Source: Sambucus nigra (Eukaryota > Streptophyta > Magnoliopsida > Dipsacales > Adoxaceae). From it: a stretch of DNA of 64,000 nt. A program made the position numbers and the translations under genes. Shown here one piece after another: positions 50,558 to 62,040 of the stretch. Location of the stretch: positions 51,718,284 through 51,782,283 of the forward strand of contig OX422213.1 of the NCBI GenBank assembly GCA_949130495.1, in the 5' to 3' direction. A model generated the notes under the pieces. The model saw only the letters and a list, made by a program, of their open reading frames with translations, searched no databases and was not told the origin of the DNA. Position 1 is the stretch's first letter. Every line of letters begins with the position of its first letter.

Positions 50558-51176
50558 CTTTATTTGAATTAGTAGTACCAGCTTTAATAGCTTCTGTATA
50601 AACTTCAGCTATGTCTGATAACATCTAAATCAATATATGCAAGTTTATTACTACCAGTTCTAATTTGTCTTCACGAGGCATTATGTTTGATATTAAAAAC
50701 AACACAATTATTAGTAATGACACAATAATTTTTTCATGAAGAAACAGAGTCACCAGGCGACATCTGCTCTTATTTTAGGCACTAATGGTGACCAAAATTC
50801 AACTATTCATGCTTCCAAATCCAATTTCACTTCGTGGGTGATTCTCTCATCACTTCTGAGACATGACATGAAATGTGGAATACCATAATAGGAAACATGT
50901 ATTAAGTATGCATGCACAAAAGAACTAAAAATGTCTATGTGCCATTTTTAGTATACTATATCATATGTGACTGCACTTGACCATGGATAGTTAAGGAGGA
51001 TAGTTTATAGTATTTTAGTATTTTTTATATTAAATCTAATCGTATGGCTCTGTATTTGATTCTCTATATATGTATTGTAACAAGTTTATTATATATTTTA
51101 TTTGTACGCATCTTATTCTTTTTAATGATTATTCCCCCTTCCTAACGCACAAATCACTTGGCAGGTTACCCCGTGG
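50558..51176 (+). other. Helitron interior, no gene recognised
   Basis: AT-rich, intron-like sequence. An atgaagaaacagagtcaccaggcgac stretch at 50737-50762 is exon-like, but no family is recognised. Confidence 0.35.
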
Positions 51177-51575
51177 AAGCAATAAGAAGCACAAATCCAA
51201 TGGCTGAAATAAACATGGAGGAAAAGGAGAGATATGGAGTTTTTTGATCGGTATAGGAATCAGGCATTTAAAAGTTGTGAGAGTTTTCTCTGGAGATTAA
51301 TGAAGCACACAGATGGTTTGGGTGATAGTTTGCTGCCAAGGCTTTAAGGCTCCATCACTATCACAATATTATCAAACATCTGATTGATTTGGGTACAGTT
51401 AAGAGTAGGATAGCGGATAATTTCTATAAACCCCTAACAGAATTCGCCGAGGATGTGAGACTCACCTTCCTCAATGCCATGAATTTTAAACGAGAAGACC
51501 GAGATGTTCATGTAATGGCATAATAATTATTGAACATATTTGAAGAGAGGCGTGCCATTATTGAGGTTGGTTTTA
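51177..51575 (+). pseudogene. GTE/BET-type bromodomain fragment
   Basis: Bromodomains bind acetyl-lysine on histones; plant GTE proteins are the BET class. A frame at 51273 gives SCESFLWRLMKHTDG (the start of the domain). After a gap and frame change, 51353-51572 reads HYHNIIKHLIDLGTVKSRIA, then EFAEDVRLTFLNAM and DVHVMA, two stops, and LLNIFEERRAIIEVG, close to GTE proteins. The segment around the family WVFN motif is lost. In the BC loop the usual Tyr-Asn is Phe-Lys (NAMNFKRED), so the acetyl-lysine-binding Asn is replaced by Lys. Upstream KKHKSNG/NKHGGKG resembles the basic linker. It lies in the Helitron on its + strand. Not functional as a reader. Confidence 0.85.
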
Positions 51576-53656
51576 ATCCTTGTTGGATGTTCGAAATGAT
51601 TAATGAAGCATGATTAACGACGCCCACTTCAAGGAAGCTCCCTCAGATGAGGACTTTTCATAGATCAGAGTCCATGACAGTGAACACTTGTGCCGAAGAA
51701 ACCTAAATGGTAAGACATGTTTCAAAACTTTTGAATGAATTTTGGTATTATACGCAAGCTTGAATGTTTGAAATTAGGAAGAACTAACATAGAAATATTT
51801 TGAAATCGATTTTACGTCTTATTGGTGTTTATATTTTGGGTTTATTTTTTTATTCAGGTACTAATTAGAGTTTTTCTTTTCTTTTCTGGGTTGCATTTTG
51901 CAGATTGTTGGTGAAATATCGGTCTTTTGCACTAGATATAAGTCGATGGAGTTTGTTGTCTCTATGGTTGAATGATTAACAGTAAGTTTAGTTGAAGTAC
52001 TCTCTGTGCAAGTATTTTTTGAGGTTAATTAAAGGCTAACACATTTTGGGTACAAATTTGACTGAATCAGTTATGTGGTGCGAGTGAATTGTTCAGTCAA
52101 ACTACGCATGGATCCGTAACCTACTAATGCAGTCATGCCAGATCTCCGTGTCAACCTAGAATTACCTTTTCTATTATTTAACATTGTTTGTCTCACGTCC
52201 CAACTGTTTTCTTCTTCTGTATTAAAAAAATATGGAAGAAAGGATGACATTATGCAACATGGTCGTTGAAGCTGGTGGGAAAATGGTGTTGTTCTAGTTG
52301 ATGCTACTACATAACAATACCACGACATTAGTGTGACAAGTCATTAAATTTTCTTTCAAACTATATTTTATTATTGTTTTCCAATGGCTGCTTCATTCTA
52401 AACTTTCATATGTTATTTGATGAAGAAAGAGTTGAATTGTTCTCTATAATAATTCTACAGGTACACAAAAATTTAAACATAGAAGTGACTCCATTATGTG
52501 GAAACTTTACATTGGTGGGAATGTGAAGTCGCGGAGGAAGGATCCCATGTGATGTGTCACTTATCGACGTCCCCTAGAATTACTATACTCTATATGGTTA
52601 TTTTTAAATTAGTTTATATGGCTGAGACTTATAGGTTTGTCTATTTCTTTACACGGGACATAATCTTTACCTTATGAACCAGTTCATAGTGATGACAAAA
52701 CCAGGTAATCATGAGCTACCTTTACCCTGGTCCAGAGTTATTTCTGGCTCTCTATTTCACTTCATTAGTTCTCTTTCATCATGATTGAATGTTCGCAAAT
52801 AACTAAAGGCGTGATTTATTACAAAGTAGAAAGTGCATTCAATTTTATATGCCATTGTGTTCAACTAAGAAGTTGTTACTAAATTTCACATTATGTATAC
52901 CATATATCACATTATGGATCCAATGATAAGCACACATATACCATATACCATGTATCCAATGTATACCATATATCACATTATGTATACCATATACCATATA
53001 CCATATATCACATTTACTTTATATTCTTATCGATTTTTCTGGAACAATTCTGATAACATGTCTAACTGTGTTAAGATTTTTGATTGTTTTTATGGTGAAC
53101 TGGATAACTACTAACAAAGTTGAGTAACTTGGTAAAGGATATCAACTACAAAGCACATATCTTATCCAGAAAGTTGATTTTTGCAAACTTAAGTTGTAGA
53201 AACAAGGCAAACATATTTCATTCCATATGATGATGTCCTCATGTTTGACCAATGTTTTGGGTTGGATTGTGTGGTCTCTAATTTACACCGTTGTCATACA
53301 TTTTATGTTGATTGGTTAAATATTCTCTCCATTGTTAATGTGATTGTGCGTATGTTTAATTGAGTGGTTGTATTAATAATCACAAATCTTCCTCATTTAG
53401 ATTTTGATGTTTCAAGTTGAATACCTTCGTTCAGTTTTTTGTTTAGGGATGTGTCGTTAGTTTGGGTGTTTATGGTACTTGGCGATGACGTCGTGTCATA
53501 AGTCCAAGTACTTATATTGGGGGTTAAATTTAGACTATTTGAATGTTGGACTATTTGTTATTTGTTAAGCGGGGTGGATAGTCTTATAAACAAAGGATAT
53601 TATGGCTAATTTTTTTAAAATTACGCTTTGTTTTGTTGAGGGGAATGAAGTTTTCG
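51576..53656 (+). other. Helitron interior after the bromodomain fragment
   Basis: Intron- and 3'-UTR-like sequence with short exon-like pieces but no recognised family. It includes the ataccat minisatellite (52891-53010). Confidence 0.4.
52891..53010. repeat. ATACCAT / TATCACAT minisatellite
   Basis: About 15 copies of a 7-base ataccat word with tatcacatta and gtatccaatg variants, arranged in a higher-order pattern. Confidence 0.85.
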
Positions 53657-53685
53657 CCGTGTCTTCAGGCACGGGTATTTCTCTA

Positions 53686-53686
<1 letters not shown>
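53657..53686 (+). other. Helitron 3' hairpin and CTAG terminus
   Basis: Stem CCGTG/CACGG, 8-base loop, 8 bases, CTAG; next base T. Confidence 0.8.

Positions 53687-53770
<84 letters not shown>
53687..53770. repeat. Compound (TA)n(TG)n microsatellite
   Basis: TA run to about 53722, then TG run (one TC interruption) up to the LTR at 53771. A matching (TA)n(TG)n lies on the other side of that LTR (56642-56685). Confidence 0.97.
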
Positions 53771-53774
<4 letters not shown>

Positions 53775-54218
53775 ACACCCCGCTCAATTAAATACCGCGT
53801 GATCAGTCCTTTATTAAATTAATTTAGAATATTCAGTTGGTTCATTCGTAGTATCACTATTGAAAAACAACTTCCTTATTAATTCACCTAATAAACAATT
53901 GATCATGTAATCCATTCCACAATAATGAATCATAATTAAGTGACATCACAACTGAACTAGAATAAACTGTCCAGTTTAAATGTCTTAATAGCATCGTTCA
54001 AATAAAACCGATAATAACGGTACCGACATAAGTAGTTAAAATATCTCAGATAGAGATGAAATAACTAGAATCTTGGGCGGCATGCCCTAAATGAAATATA
54101 TACTACAAATGTCTGAATCAATAGAATAGAATCGTCTAATACAAAATCTGCAACTCCCATAGCATCCATAGCATGTCAACATCCATACTCTATACCGGGC
54201 GTCCCCAATGTGAGACAC

Positions 54219-56005
54219 CTAATGTAAAAGATACAAGAGACAAGAGAATATGCAAGAGAACGGGTCAGAGCCTGATTGTAAAATATTTTAAAAAATAACA
54301 AGTACTTAACAAGTGAAATTAAGCAATTATTACGTACATATTATCTTTTCGGGCTCTCGCTTGAGAATATTACCTCTCATCTGGAGTGCATGCCTAACGT
54401 ACCTCATAATCCTCCTAGTTAAAGTTCCCAATTACTAGTTTGAAATAAAAGTCATTATGATTCTAACTCATATCATTTCCCCGTACTTCCCACGCAATAC
54501 GTATGATAATTATACATGTTCATTTTTTCTTTAACATGAACTAGACTTTCAAAGCTTTAGGACTAAGTATTCACTTACTTAATTCATTCATATTTCATTA
54601 TTCTTTTACATCTACTAATTTCACACAGTAGATTAAATCACAGTATATATATATTCATCGCATTATTATATATAATAATATGGCACCTCCCAGACACTGT
54701 TGCGGTGCATGCATACTCTGCTCTCATGTCCTGGTGCATCTCTCGCTGTATAGAGGATTGTTGGTTCGACGTCTCTCACGAACCATAACTCTCATAATAC
54801 ATATATTGGAGGCGAGCATACTCCCCATCCAAATGGGTCATGCACATACCTACGTTCCCATTCAACTGTAGAAACTATAATTCTCACCGATAACACATGT
54901 CCAAGGTCCTATGATCAGGGTACGAGTCTAAAATCCCCCCAATAGGCTCATTAGGATAGGATCATCCACAATGCGAAACTTCCACCCCGATAGCAAGCAG
55001 AGTAGGTATGTCATGCACAAAATAAATCATAATATAGGTATTCACCCCACCTATATAAATAATAACAATAGGGCATACACACAACCCATACAATAAGTCC
55101 CATACGTAGTATATTTATATCTCGAATATGCTACATATTTATAGATTATGACTTTACTTCTTAAGTCATCTTCCCGAGCCTTTCTCATCACTCGAAGGGT
55201 ATCATTTATTCCTCATGTAAGTTCAGTAGGTGCTACTCCCTACTGGTCCATGTCATTATAAGCCCCGAATTTTGGTGAATTAATTTATCTTCAAATTCGA
55301 TTTATTCCCTAATTCAATTTAACCCCTTTTTTCATCTCATAGGACTAAGCCTATATATTAACATAGCCTACTGGTATACCCCTATACTCGCATTATTTTA
55401 AGAATTTAATCCTATAATCAAATCCTAAATGATCCCACAAAAATAATAATCAAAAGGGAAAAGTTGGCCAAATCTGGCCAGCCGAATCTATTCGACCTGG
55501 TCCGAATCGATTCACCCCTATCACCAAATCGATTCGGCCTAGTCCGAATTGATTCGCCTGTCAGGTCTCTGAAATTTTGCATTTTAATGGCTACGGGTTT
55601 CAATCTTTGTCTTCCTCAAAACCATCACCAAATGATCCCAAACTCTCCATAAATCATCCCAAATGATATATCAAGGTGTATGAATGATTTCTAACATCTA
55701 AACAGTACAAAATCATCAAGGAGTTTCAATTTAATCAAGTCAATTTCATGAAAATTCAGAAAGCTCTTAATTCATCATCCTTATTCAAGAACTATCATAA
55801 ATTCGAGATTTCTTCACCAATTATACCCAAATTTCGTGGAGTTTATTCTATATTCAAAAAGAGAACAATCCTAGTTAACTTTCATTTCAAGGATTCAATA
55901 AAGCTCATCAAAATTCATCTTTTATTCCCATAACTTTTCTGAATTTCATTTCTAACCTAACATGGACATTATACATGATACAAATTGCAATAATTAACCA
56001 CTTGC
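54219..56005 (-). other. Candidate GC-AG intron inside a solo LTR
   Basis: GAC|GCAAGTG, ggctCTGACccg, a 35-base C/T-rich tract, CATTAG|GTG. Confidence 0.5.
55482..55558. repeat. CGAATCGATTCG palindromic array in LTR
   Basis: Four words: ccgaatctattcg, ccgaatcgattca, aatcgattcgg, ccgaattgattcg, with acctggtccg/cctagtccg spacers and tcaggtctct after. Confidence 0.9.
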
Positions 56006-56641
56006 GTCTAATTTGAAGGTCTGAACCATTGGGGAAGATGATTCTTGGGATGTTCCTCCTTTTTTCGACCAATCTCCGATAGTGGTGCAAGGTGACTCTT
56101 GGCTCTCGGTCTCTTAGAAAAGCCTCTTCCTCTCCTAGAAAAGTCTCACTCTCCTCTAAGCCTTTTTCTTTGATTTTTGGTAAATGAATCTCAATTCTAC
56201 AAACTCTACACTTATATAAGATCATTACAAATTCGTTGGTACTATTCACCTAATTTGAAAAATGACCAAAATACCCTTTTGGGGTGTCGATTTGGTTCCA
56301 AATTGACTCGAGACCCAAATTAATCTCCCGAGTAGACTTTTTTGACTATCTAAACCCTTCTGGACACTTTGGCGGATTCAAAATGACCATTCAGATGACC
56401 AAAATATAAATTACTTTTCATTCCATTTAAATATAGTCCTGACATGACTCACACGCGCGTCCCGACTTATTAATCGTAATTGTCGTATCTATAACATTTG
56501 ACAATTTTATAAAGTCATAATCATATATTACTTTATTCTTGATTAATATTTAAATCCGGATTAATTGTTAATTTTTAATTAACCCATAATTAATTCTAAT
56601 TAATCCCATTTTAAAAGTCATTAAAAATACGGGGTGTTGCA

Positions 56642-56685
<44 letters not shown>
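56642..56685. repeat. (TA)n(TG)n microsatellite right of the solo LTR
   Basis: atatatatatat then gtgtgtgt directly after the LTR end. Confidence 0.97.
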
Positions 56686-56688
<3 letters not shown>

Positions 56689-57092
56689 GAGAGAGAGAGA
56701 GAGAGAGAGGCTCTTGTGCACACCCAAATTTGTGTACAGAGTTTGCACACCGATTTTTTGACATAGTAACCAAATTATTTGTGAGTTAAATATTTTTGTG
56801 AGGTATTTAAACATTTTAAGGAACAAACATAAAAAACCTCAAAAAACTTTTTTTTTTGTATTTTAAAAAAATCGATCAAACTTTCACAACTTTTAAAGCA
56901 CTTTAAAAGCTGCGAAAGTTTGACTAATTTTTTTAAAATAGAGAAAAAAAATGTGTTATTTTTTTTATATGGGTCCCTTGAAAATGTTTAAATATCACAT
57001 AAAAAATTCAATTCAATTTTTTTTTTAATATTTTAAAGAAATAGGTTTGCGCTAGCAAGTATGCACACTTAGTGTGCACATGAACCTGCCCC

Positions 57093-57112
<20 letters not shown>
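56686..57112. mobile_element. Foldback MITE-like inverted repeat
   Basis: Two arms about 210 bases long fold around 56899/56900. Matched pairs include cttttaaag/ctttaaaag at the centre, caaactttcacaactttt against its near complement, attttaaaaaaat (left) with attttttttaaaat (right), atttaaacattttaagg with ccttgaaaatgtttaaat, and outer ends tgtgcacac on both sides. The arms end in (GA)n on the left and (CT)n on the right. No transposase. A host TSD is not resolvable because of the microsatellites. Confidence 0.8.

Positions 57113-57184
<72 letters not shown>
57093..57184. repeat. (CT)n and (TA)n microsatellites
   Basis: (CT)n at 57093-57143 and (TA)n at 57155-57184, separated by gattatgtg. 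Confidence 0.97.
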
Positions 57185-57186
<2 letters not shown>

Positions 57187-57306
57187 AGAGAGAGATATAG
57201 ATACAAAAGGGTAAATAGAGGAGATAAGGGAACATACAGGTAGGTGCATACGCATACATGCACAAAGGAACACCCATGCAGAAATAGAGTCTAGTCCTCT
57301 TAAAAA

Positions 57307-57325
57307 GTTCCCAACAGAGTCACCA
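57307..57325 (-). other. Tat primer-binding site
   Basis: Minus strand tggtgactctgttgggaac one base from the LTR end. It resembles the TGGCGACTCC(G/A)CTGGGGA-type site (tRNA-Arg) used by Tat/Ogre elements, with several changes. Confidence 0.8.
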
Positions 57326-57326
57326 A

Positions 57327-59375
57327 TGTGGCCATCCTGAGGTCGAGGTCGGGGGTATCTATCAAGGTGGATCCCTACATCCTTCCCCTTTTTTGGCATG
57401 TGTGTGGTATTGCGTCCTTTCTTAGGGCGCTCGATCTTCGTCGATGTGGGGTGATTTGTAGAGATAAAGTCGCTAGCCTATTTTGCACAAAATACACAAA
57501 AGAAATTTTTTCGCCTCGAGATACGGCATCAAGAACAATATTGATGCTTGCGAAACCAAGTAGTTCAAGGGTTCAGGGACTAAGTTAAGGAATGGGAAGT
57601 TGTTAGGCACCCATCTAGCCCTTTCGATCTCTCATGGGCATGTGTTAATCTTCTCCAGTTAAACTCTGTGATGTGTGTACTTACGTGGATAATATAAACA
57701 GAGAATGGAATCGCTCTAATCGCACATGGATAAAGGCAGAGCGAGGTCATCCTTAGAAGTATTTCCAAAATAGTAATTCAAAGTATAATGTAAGTGTTTT
57801 TCGATTCACAAGTCGTTATAGAAGAACAAATAAGCAAGCAAGCCGGTAAAAGATATATTCAGAATATATAATAAGAACAAGGTAATAAATGTATATGGGA
57901 GGACTCAAGTCTGGGGATTTACCTTAGACGCCTACGTACCCCGAGGGGACATTAAAGTCCACCTAGTTCGAAGACAATATGAGGTGGGGTTTAGACCATA
58001 AATCAAACCAGAGACTTGTCTTATATGCGTATGTGTAGAAAAATGTTTTTTAGTGTGAGAAAATGTAATGATAATTCCCCGTTTTGAATTTACAAGTAAA
58101 TTCTCTTTTTCTAATTTTTGGGGTTTCTTATGAAAATAAAGTATGTGAAAATACTAATAATAAGAAGTTTGAAGTTTAGGTATGTAATATAATGAAGTAA
58201 ATAACTAAAGTGAAAATGAAATAACTAATGCAAAAATAAGAGAATTTAAAGACAAAAGGGGAGAATTAGACCTCCTTATAAAGACTTGAAGTGGATCTTG
58301 ATTATAGATGCACTGATCTCACGATAAGATGATGGAGGCGTGAGGATATGGGTGAGAATTTTCTCAAAATAGTATGAAAAGGATGTAAGGAATGTGGGAA
58401 ATGGTCTTTAAAAGGGGGAACAACTCTGAACTCGAGGGAATTTTTCTCAGAATTGCTGAGAGGGATGTTCAGTTTTTTTTCAATGTGACGTCATGGTATC
58501 TATTTATAGGTCTGATGGGGTGACGATCAGCATGGTCCTAGACCTGCCTATCGGCATAGAAACCCAGACACACTGCCGATAGGCATGGTCTTGGGGGTGC
58601 CCTTCGGTAATTTGAGGAAGGTTTTTTCAAAAAAATGATCGCAAAACGTGGATCGTAAGAAAAAATTACGCACGGGGAGAACCTTTAAAAAAGGTCTTCA
58701 TAGACCTTCAAGAATATATTGAGACACTCCAGGGTTTGGGAGTAACCAAGGTCAAACGAAGCTCGGAAGCGCGCGTTGGTCACTAGATAAGAAATTCTCA
58801 AAGGAAAATGGATCATTCATCTTAACCCTAAGGCCGATTCGCACATGGTACAAACCATTTGAAATCATATTCAGTTCTCTTTGAGATTTCATTCGGTTCG
58901 GAGATTTAACCTAGGTCAAATGGGGCCCAAAAGCACTCAGTGACCCTTTGGAGTAAAATGGGTCGCTCATTCGTACTGTAAGGCTTATTTGTGCACGGGG
59001 CAGACCGTTGGAAAGGGTTAGAAACCTTCAAAGATTTATTCATATTCGTTCAAGCTGAAGAGTTGAGCTGGGTCAAATGGGGCTCAGGAGCACCCGATGG
59101 ACTCCAGATCAGTTTTCGATAGCAAAATGGACCATTCATTAGAACTGTAAGGCCGATTCGCACCCAGGGCGGACCATTGGAAAGGGTATTTAGAGCCCTT
59201 TAAAGATTCATTGAGATTTTGCTCAGGTAAAGAAGTTTATTAGAGTCAAATGGGACCGAGAGTGCCCGATGGCCTCAAGATCGGTACTCGGAGTATAACC
59301 TAGGGTTTCTTGTGAATGATTAAGTGCTAGGGACCTAAGGAGGTGCTTAGAGGGTCCTAGGATGAGGTGTCTACA
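57327..59375 (-). repeat. 5' LTR of the Tat-lineage element
   Basis: Starts tgtagacacc (minus, 59375), ends ggccaca (57327), adjoining a Tat-type PBS. It contains four degenerate tandem units of about 150-175 bases (landmark aaggccgattcgcac and variants at about 58657, 58831, 58981, 59150). The outer flank is RTE coding sequence; the expected TSD cctat (59376-59380) can only be checked left of this window. Confidence 0.88.
58640..59290. repeat. Four tandem LTR subrepeats of about 165 bases
   Basis: Each unit carries gtcaaatggggc, aaaatgg..cattca, gtaaggccgattcgcac and gg.c(a/g)gaccattgg-type blocks in the same order. Confidence 0.85.
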
Positions 59376-61960
59376 CCTATCATCCATCGAAGTATCCTCC
59401 TCTCACTAATATGGAGACTTTGTTCATGTTTTTTATTTAAATCCTATCACTTCACTCCATATAGGATCGCTGGCCTAACAACTGTTGTATAAAAAAATTC
59501 TTTTAATTTATTAGTTATCCTCTTATCGTATAACACTCAACTTTCTTGTCTCTATTTCCTCCAACTAGTTGATATTTTACTCATAGCATCCTCATCAATA
59601 TCCCCATTACTTTGTAACACTGGACCTAAATAACAAAATTTCTTAGTTTGACTTATCACTTTTTCTTAAATCTTTAACATTATGCTATCCGGCACCTCAT
59701 TATTAAATTTACATTCCAATAATTTCATTTCATTTCTACTAATTTTTAGTCCCTTAGACTCTAAGGTTTTTCTTCAAGTATCTACTTTCATTACTAAGCC
59801 CTCCTTTGAAGTGTCTACTAAAACTATATCATCGGCCAACAACATATACCATGGGACATTTTCTTGCATGTCCTTAGTAATCTCATCTAAAACCATGGCA
59901 AATAAGTAAAGAGTTAAGGCTAATCTTTGGTGTAGACCCACTTTAATCAAAAAGTCATTAGTTTCTCCACATAACATTCTTACTCTAGTCTTTGTGTTAT
60001 CATATATATCTTTAATAACTTTAATATAACTCATAGGAATTATTTTTTTCCTTAAAGCCCATTAAATTATATCCCTAAGTACTCTATCATAAGCCTTTTC
60101 TAAGTCTATAAATATCATATATGGATTTTTATTCTTACTTCTACATTTCTCCATCAACTGTATTAATAAGTAAATAGCTTATGTGGTGGATCGCCCTGGC
60201 ATAAATCTAAATTGATTGTTCAAAATAGTTGACTCATTTCTTAATCTTTGTTCTATAACCTTTTCGCATAATTTCATAGTGTGATTCATCAGTATGATTC
60301 CTCTGTAATTATCGAAGTTTTGTATATCCCTTTTATTTTTATACAAAGGTATTATGGTTCTTTTTCTCCACTCATCTGGCATGTTTTCCTCCCTTAAAAT
60401 TTTGTTAAATAAACCTATTAACCATTTTATCCCTATACTTCCAAGGGTTCTCCATACCTCATGGGTCCTTTATTCAGGACAATCGCTTTATTTTTTCCCA
60501 TTATTCTTATTAATATATGTGCTTCTTTTTCAGTAATTATAATACCATTCCTATATTCGGTTCAACGTTCTCAATAACTTTTTTGGGATATTCTTCATTC
60601 AATAATCCTTGGAAATACTCTTTCCATCTATCGAGAATTTCTTTATCGCTAATTAATATATTTTTATTTATGTCTTAAATACACTTAACTGGACCCATAT
60701 CCCTTGTCAATTTATCTCTATTCTTTTGCCAATTTATATATTTCCTTCTCACCTTCGTTGGTACGTAATTTATTATAAAGATTATCTTGTACGTTTTTTT
60801 GTGCATTTCTAATAATATTTTTTACTTCACTTTTTAACTTCTTATATTTTTCTAAATCTTCTTGATTTTTACTCTTTTACCACTCTTTAAATCTTAGTCA
60901 TTTCTTTTGTATTATCTTTTGCACTTCCTCATTCTACAACCTAGTCTCTTTTTTAATGAAGCTTTTTTCTTTAGTCTTATCTAAAATTTGCTTACCTATT
61001 TTTTCGATATCATTCTTTGTTCTTGACCAAATATTGTTAACATTGTCGTCCTAATTCAACTTCATGTTTAACAATAACTTCTGCCTAAATTCTATCTCTT
61101 TGCATCCTTTTAAATCCTTCCATTTTATATTTTGATAACCCATTTTATCTTTTCGGTACTTAAATCCTTTAATTGCTAAATTTATTACTAATAGGCGATG
61201 TTGATTTGTTTAGCTTTCACCTGGTATAACTTTATAGTCTTTGGATGTATACAAGTCACTTCTTGTAAGTAAGCAACAGTCTATTTGAGTTTTATTCTCT
61301 CTGCTTTTAAATGTTACTAAATGTTCTTCCCTTTTTTTAAAATGTGATTGTTAACGCTAGATTGTATGGCTTACCAAATTCTAAGGTAGTTTCCCCTCCT
61401 TCATTTCTCTTACCAAAACCACAACCTCCGTGCATCCTTGGATAACCATTATGTTCTACTCCTACATGTCCATTCAAGTCATCTCCTAAAAATATATTTT
61501 TATAAGTAGGAATTTGTTGCAATACTTTATCCAATAATTCCCAAAATGATTTCTTTACATTTCCTCTAAAGCTCCTTGGGGCACGTAAGCACTTATAATA
61601 TTCAATATAATTTTATTTAAGACTATCTTAATACTCATTAATCTATACCTCGATCTTTTAACATCCACGATTTTATCTTTCATTTAGTGATCAATAACAA
61701 TACCCATCCCATATCTACAATTATCTGTCCCTCTTGAGTAAAATAATTCATAACCTTCTCCTGTCTCTCTAGCCTTTTCATCCTTCCATTTAGTTTCTTG
61801 CAGGTATACTATGTTGATTTTTCTCCATTTTAAGGTATCCATAAGTTCTTTACACGTACCAGTTAGTGTTCTTAAATTTCACGTATCAAATCTAATTTTA
61901 TGTACGTTATTTTTACTTGAATTGCTTCTTTTAACTAGAGAATCCAGCATCAAGATTTAA
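59376..61960 (-). pseudogene. RTE endonuclease-reverse transcriptase, with stops
   Basis: EN region: NLRTLTGTCKELMDTLKWRK, INIVYLQETKWKDEKARETG, GMGIVIDH, SAYVPQGALEE, then 61534-61337 with FLGDDLNGHVGVEHNGYPR and GGCGFGKRNEGG (catalytic Asp/Asn of the EN fold). RT region: PDEWRKRTIIPLYKNKRDIQ, NYRGIILMNHTMKLCEKVIE, NQFRFMPGRST (60382-60179), then YIKVIKDIYDNTKTRVRMLC, GLHQRLALTLYLFAMVLDEI and WYMLLADDIVLVDTS (ADD catalytic pair present). The C-terminal part runs from about 59530 to 59376. Several stops and shifts lie between blocks, so it is an old copy, older than the Tat insertion. Confidence 0.9.
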
Positions 61961-62040
61961 AGTAAATTTTGCAGTCAGATATCAACCTGACACTAACCCA
62001 ACTCGTTTCACATCCGGACTTGGGCACAAGCAATGGTAGA
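59376..62040 (-). mobile_element. RTE-type LINE, interrupted by the Tat element
   Basis: Minus strand. 5' end near 62040 (leader with aagtccggatgtgaaacgag), coding to 59376, where the Tat LTR interrupts it within ...HISERRILRWMIG. The missing 3' end should lie left of the window, beyond the other Tat LTR. Domain order is endonuclease then RT, without a zf-RVT, as in plant RTE elements. Confidence 0.88.

Larger units (their letters stand above)
44460..53686 (+). mobile_element. Non-autonomous Helitron-like element with captured gene fragments
   Basis: The 3' terminus is the strong evidence: a CCGTG...CACGG hairpin (53657-53674), then gtatttct and CTAG (53683-53686) followed by host T, the classic plant Helitron end (hairpin, about 10 bases, CTRR). 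The 5' end is proposed at TC (44460) in tcatgtactacctaatttt; this is less certain, and the preceding base is t, not the preferred a. No Rep/helicase is encoded. The interior is gene-like: a 5'-UTR-like CT-rich stretch (44590-44700), exon-like pieces (46415-47090, 47340-47470) and a bromodomain exon (51353-51572). A solo LTR (47586-50552) is nested in it, leaving about 6.3 kb of Helitron. Confidence 0.72.
53771..56641 (-). repeat. Solo Tekay-like LTR inside a compound microsatellite
   Basis: Starts tgcaacacccc (minus, 56641) and ends ggggtgtcaca (53771). No clear TSD because both flanks are TA/TG repeats. TATA tatataag (about 56211-56220, read on minus), donor-like gac|gcaagtg (56005), ctgac (near 54263), acceptor cattag|gtgtc (54219). 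A CGAATCGATTCG array lies at 55482-55558. It shares the subterminal and gactatct boxes of the other LTRs but is clearly diverged. Confidence 0.92.

Noticed and set aside
50737..50762. Second Tat PBS (cagagtcacca on + reads tggtgactctg on minus)
   Set aside because: Only 13 bases match, no LTR end adjoins it, and it lies inside the Helitron.
52885..53010. CRISPR-like repeat array
   Set aside because: Repeat units of 7-10 bases without unique spacers; a minisatellite in plant DNA.
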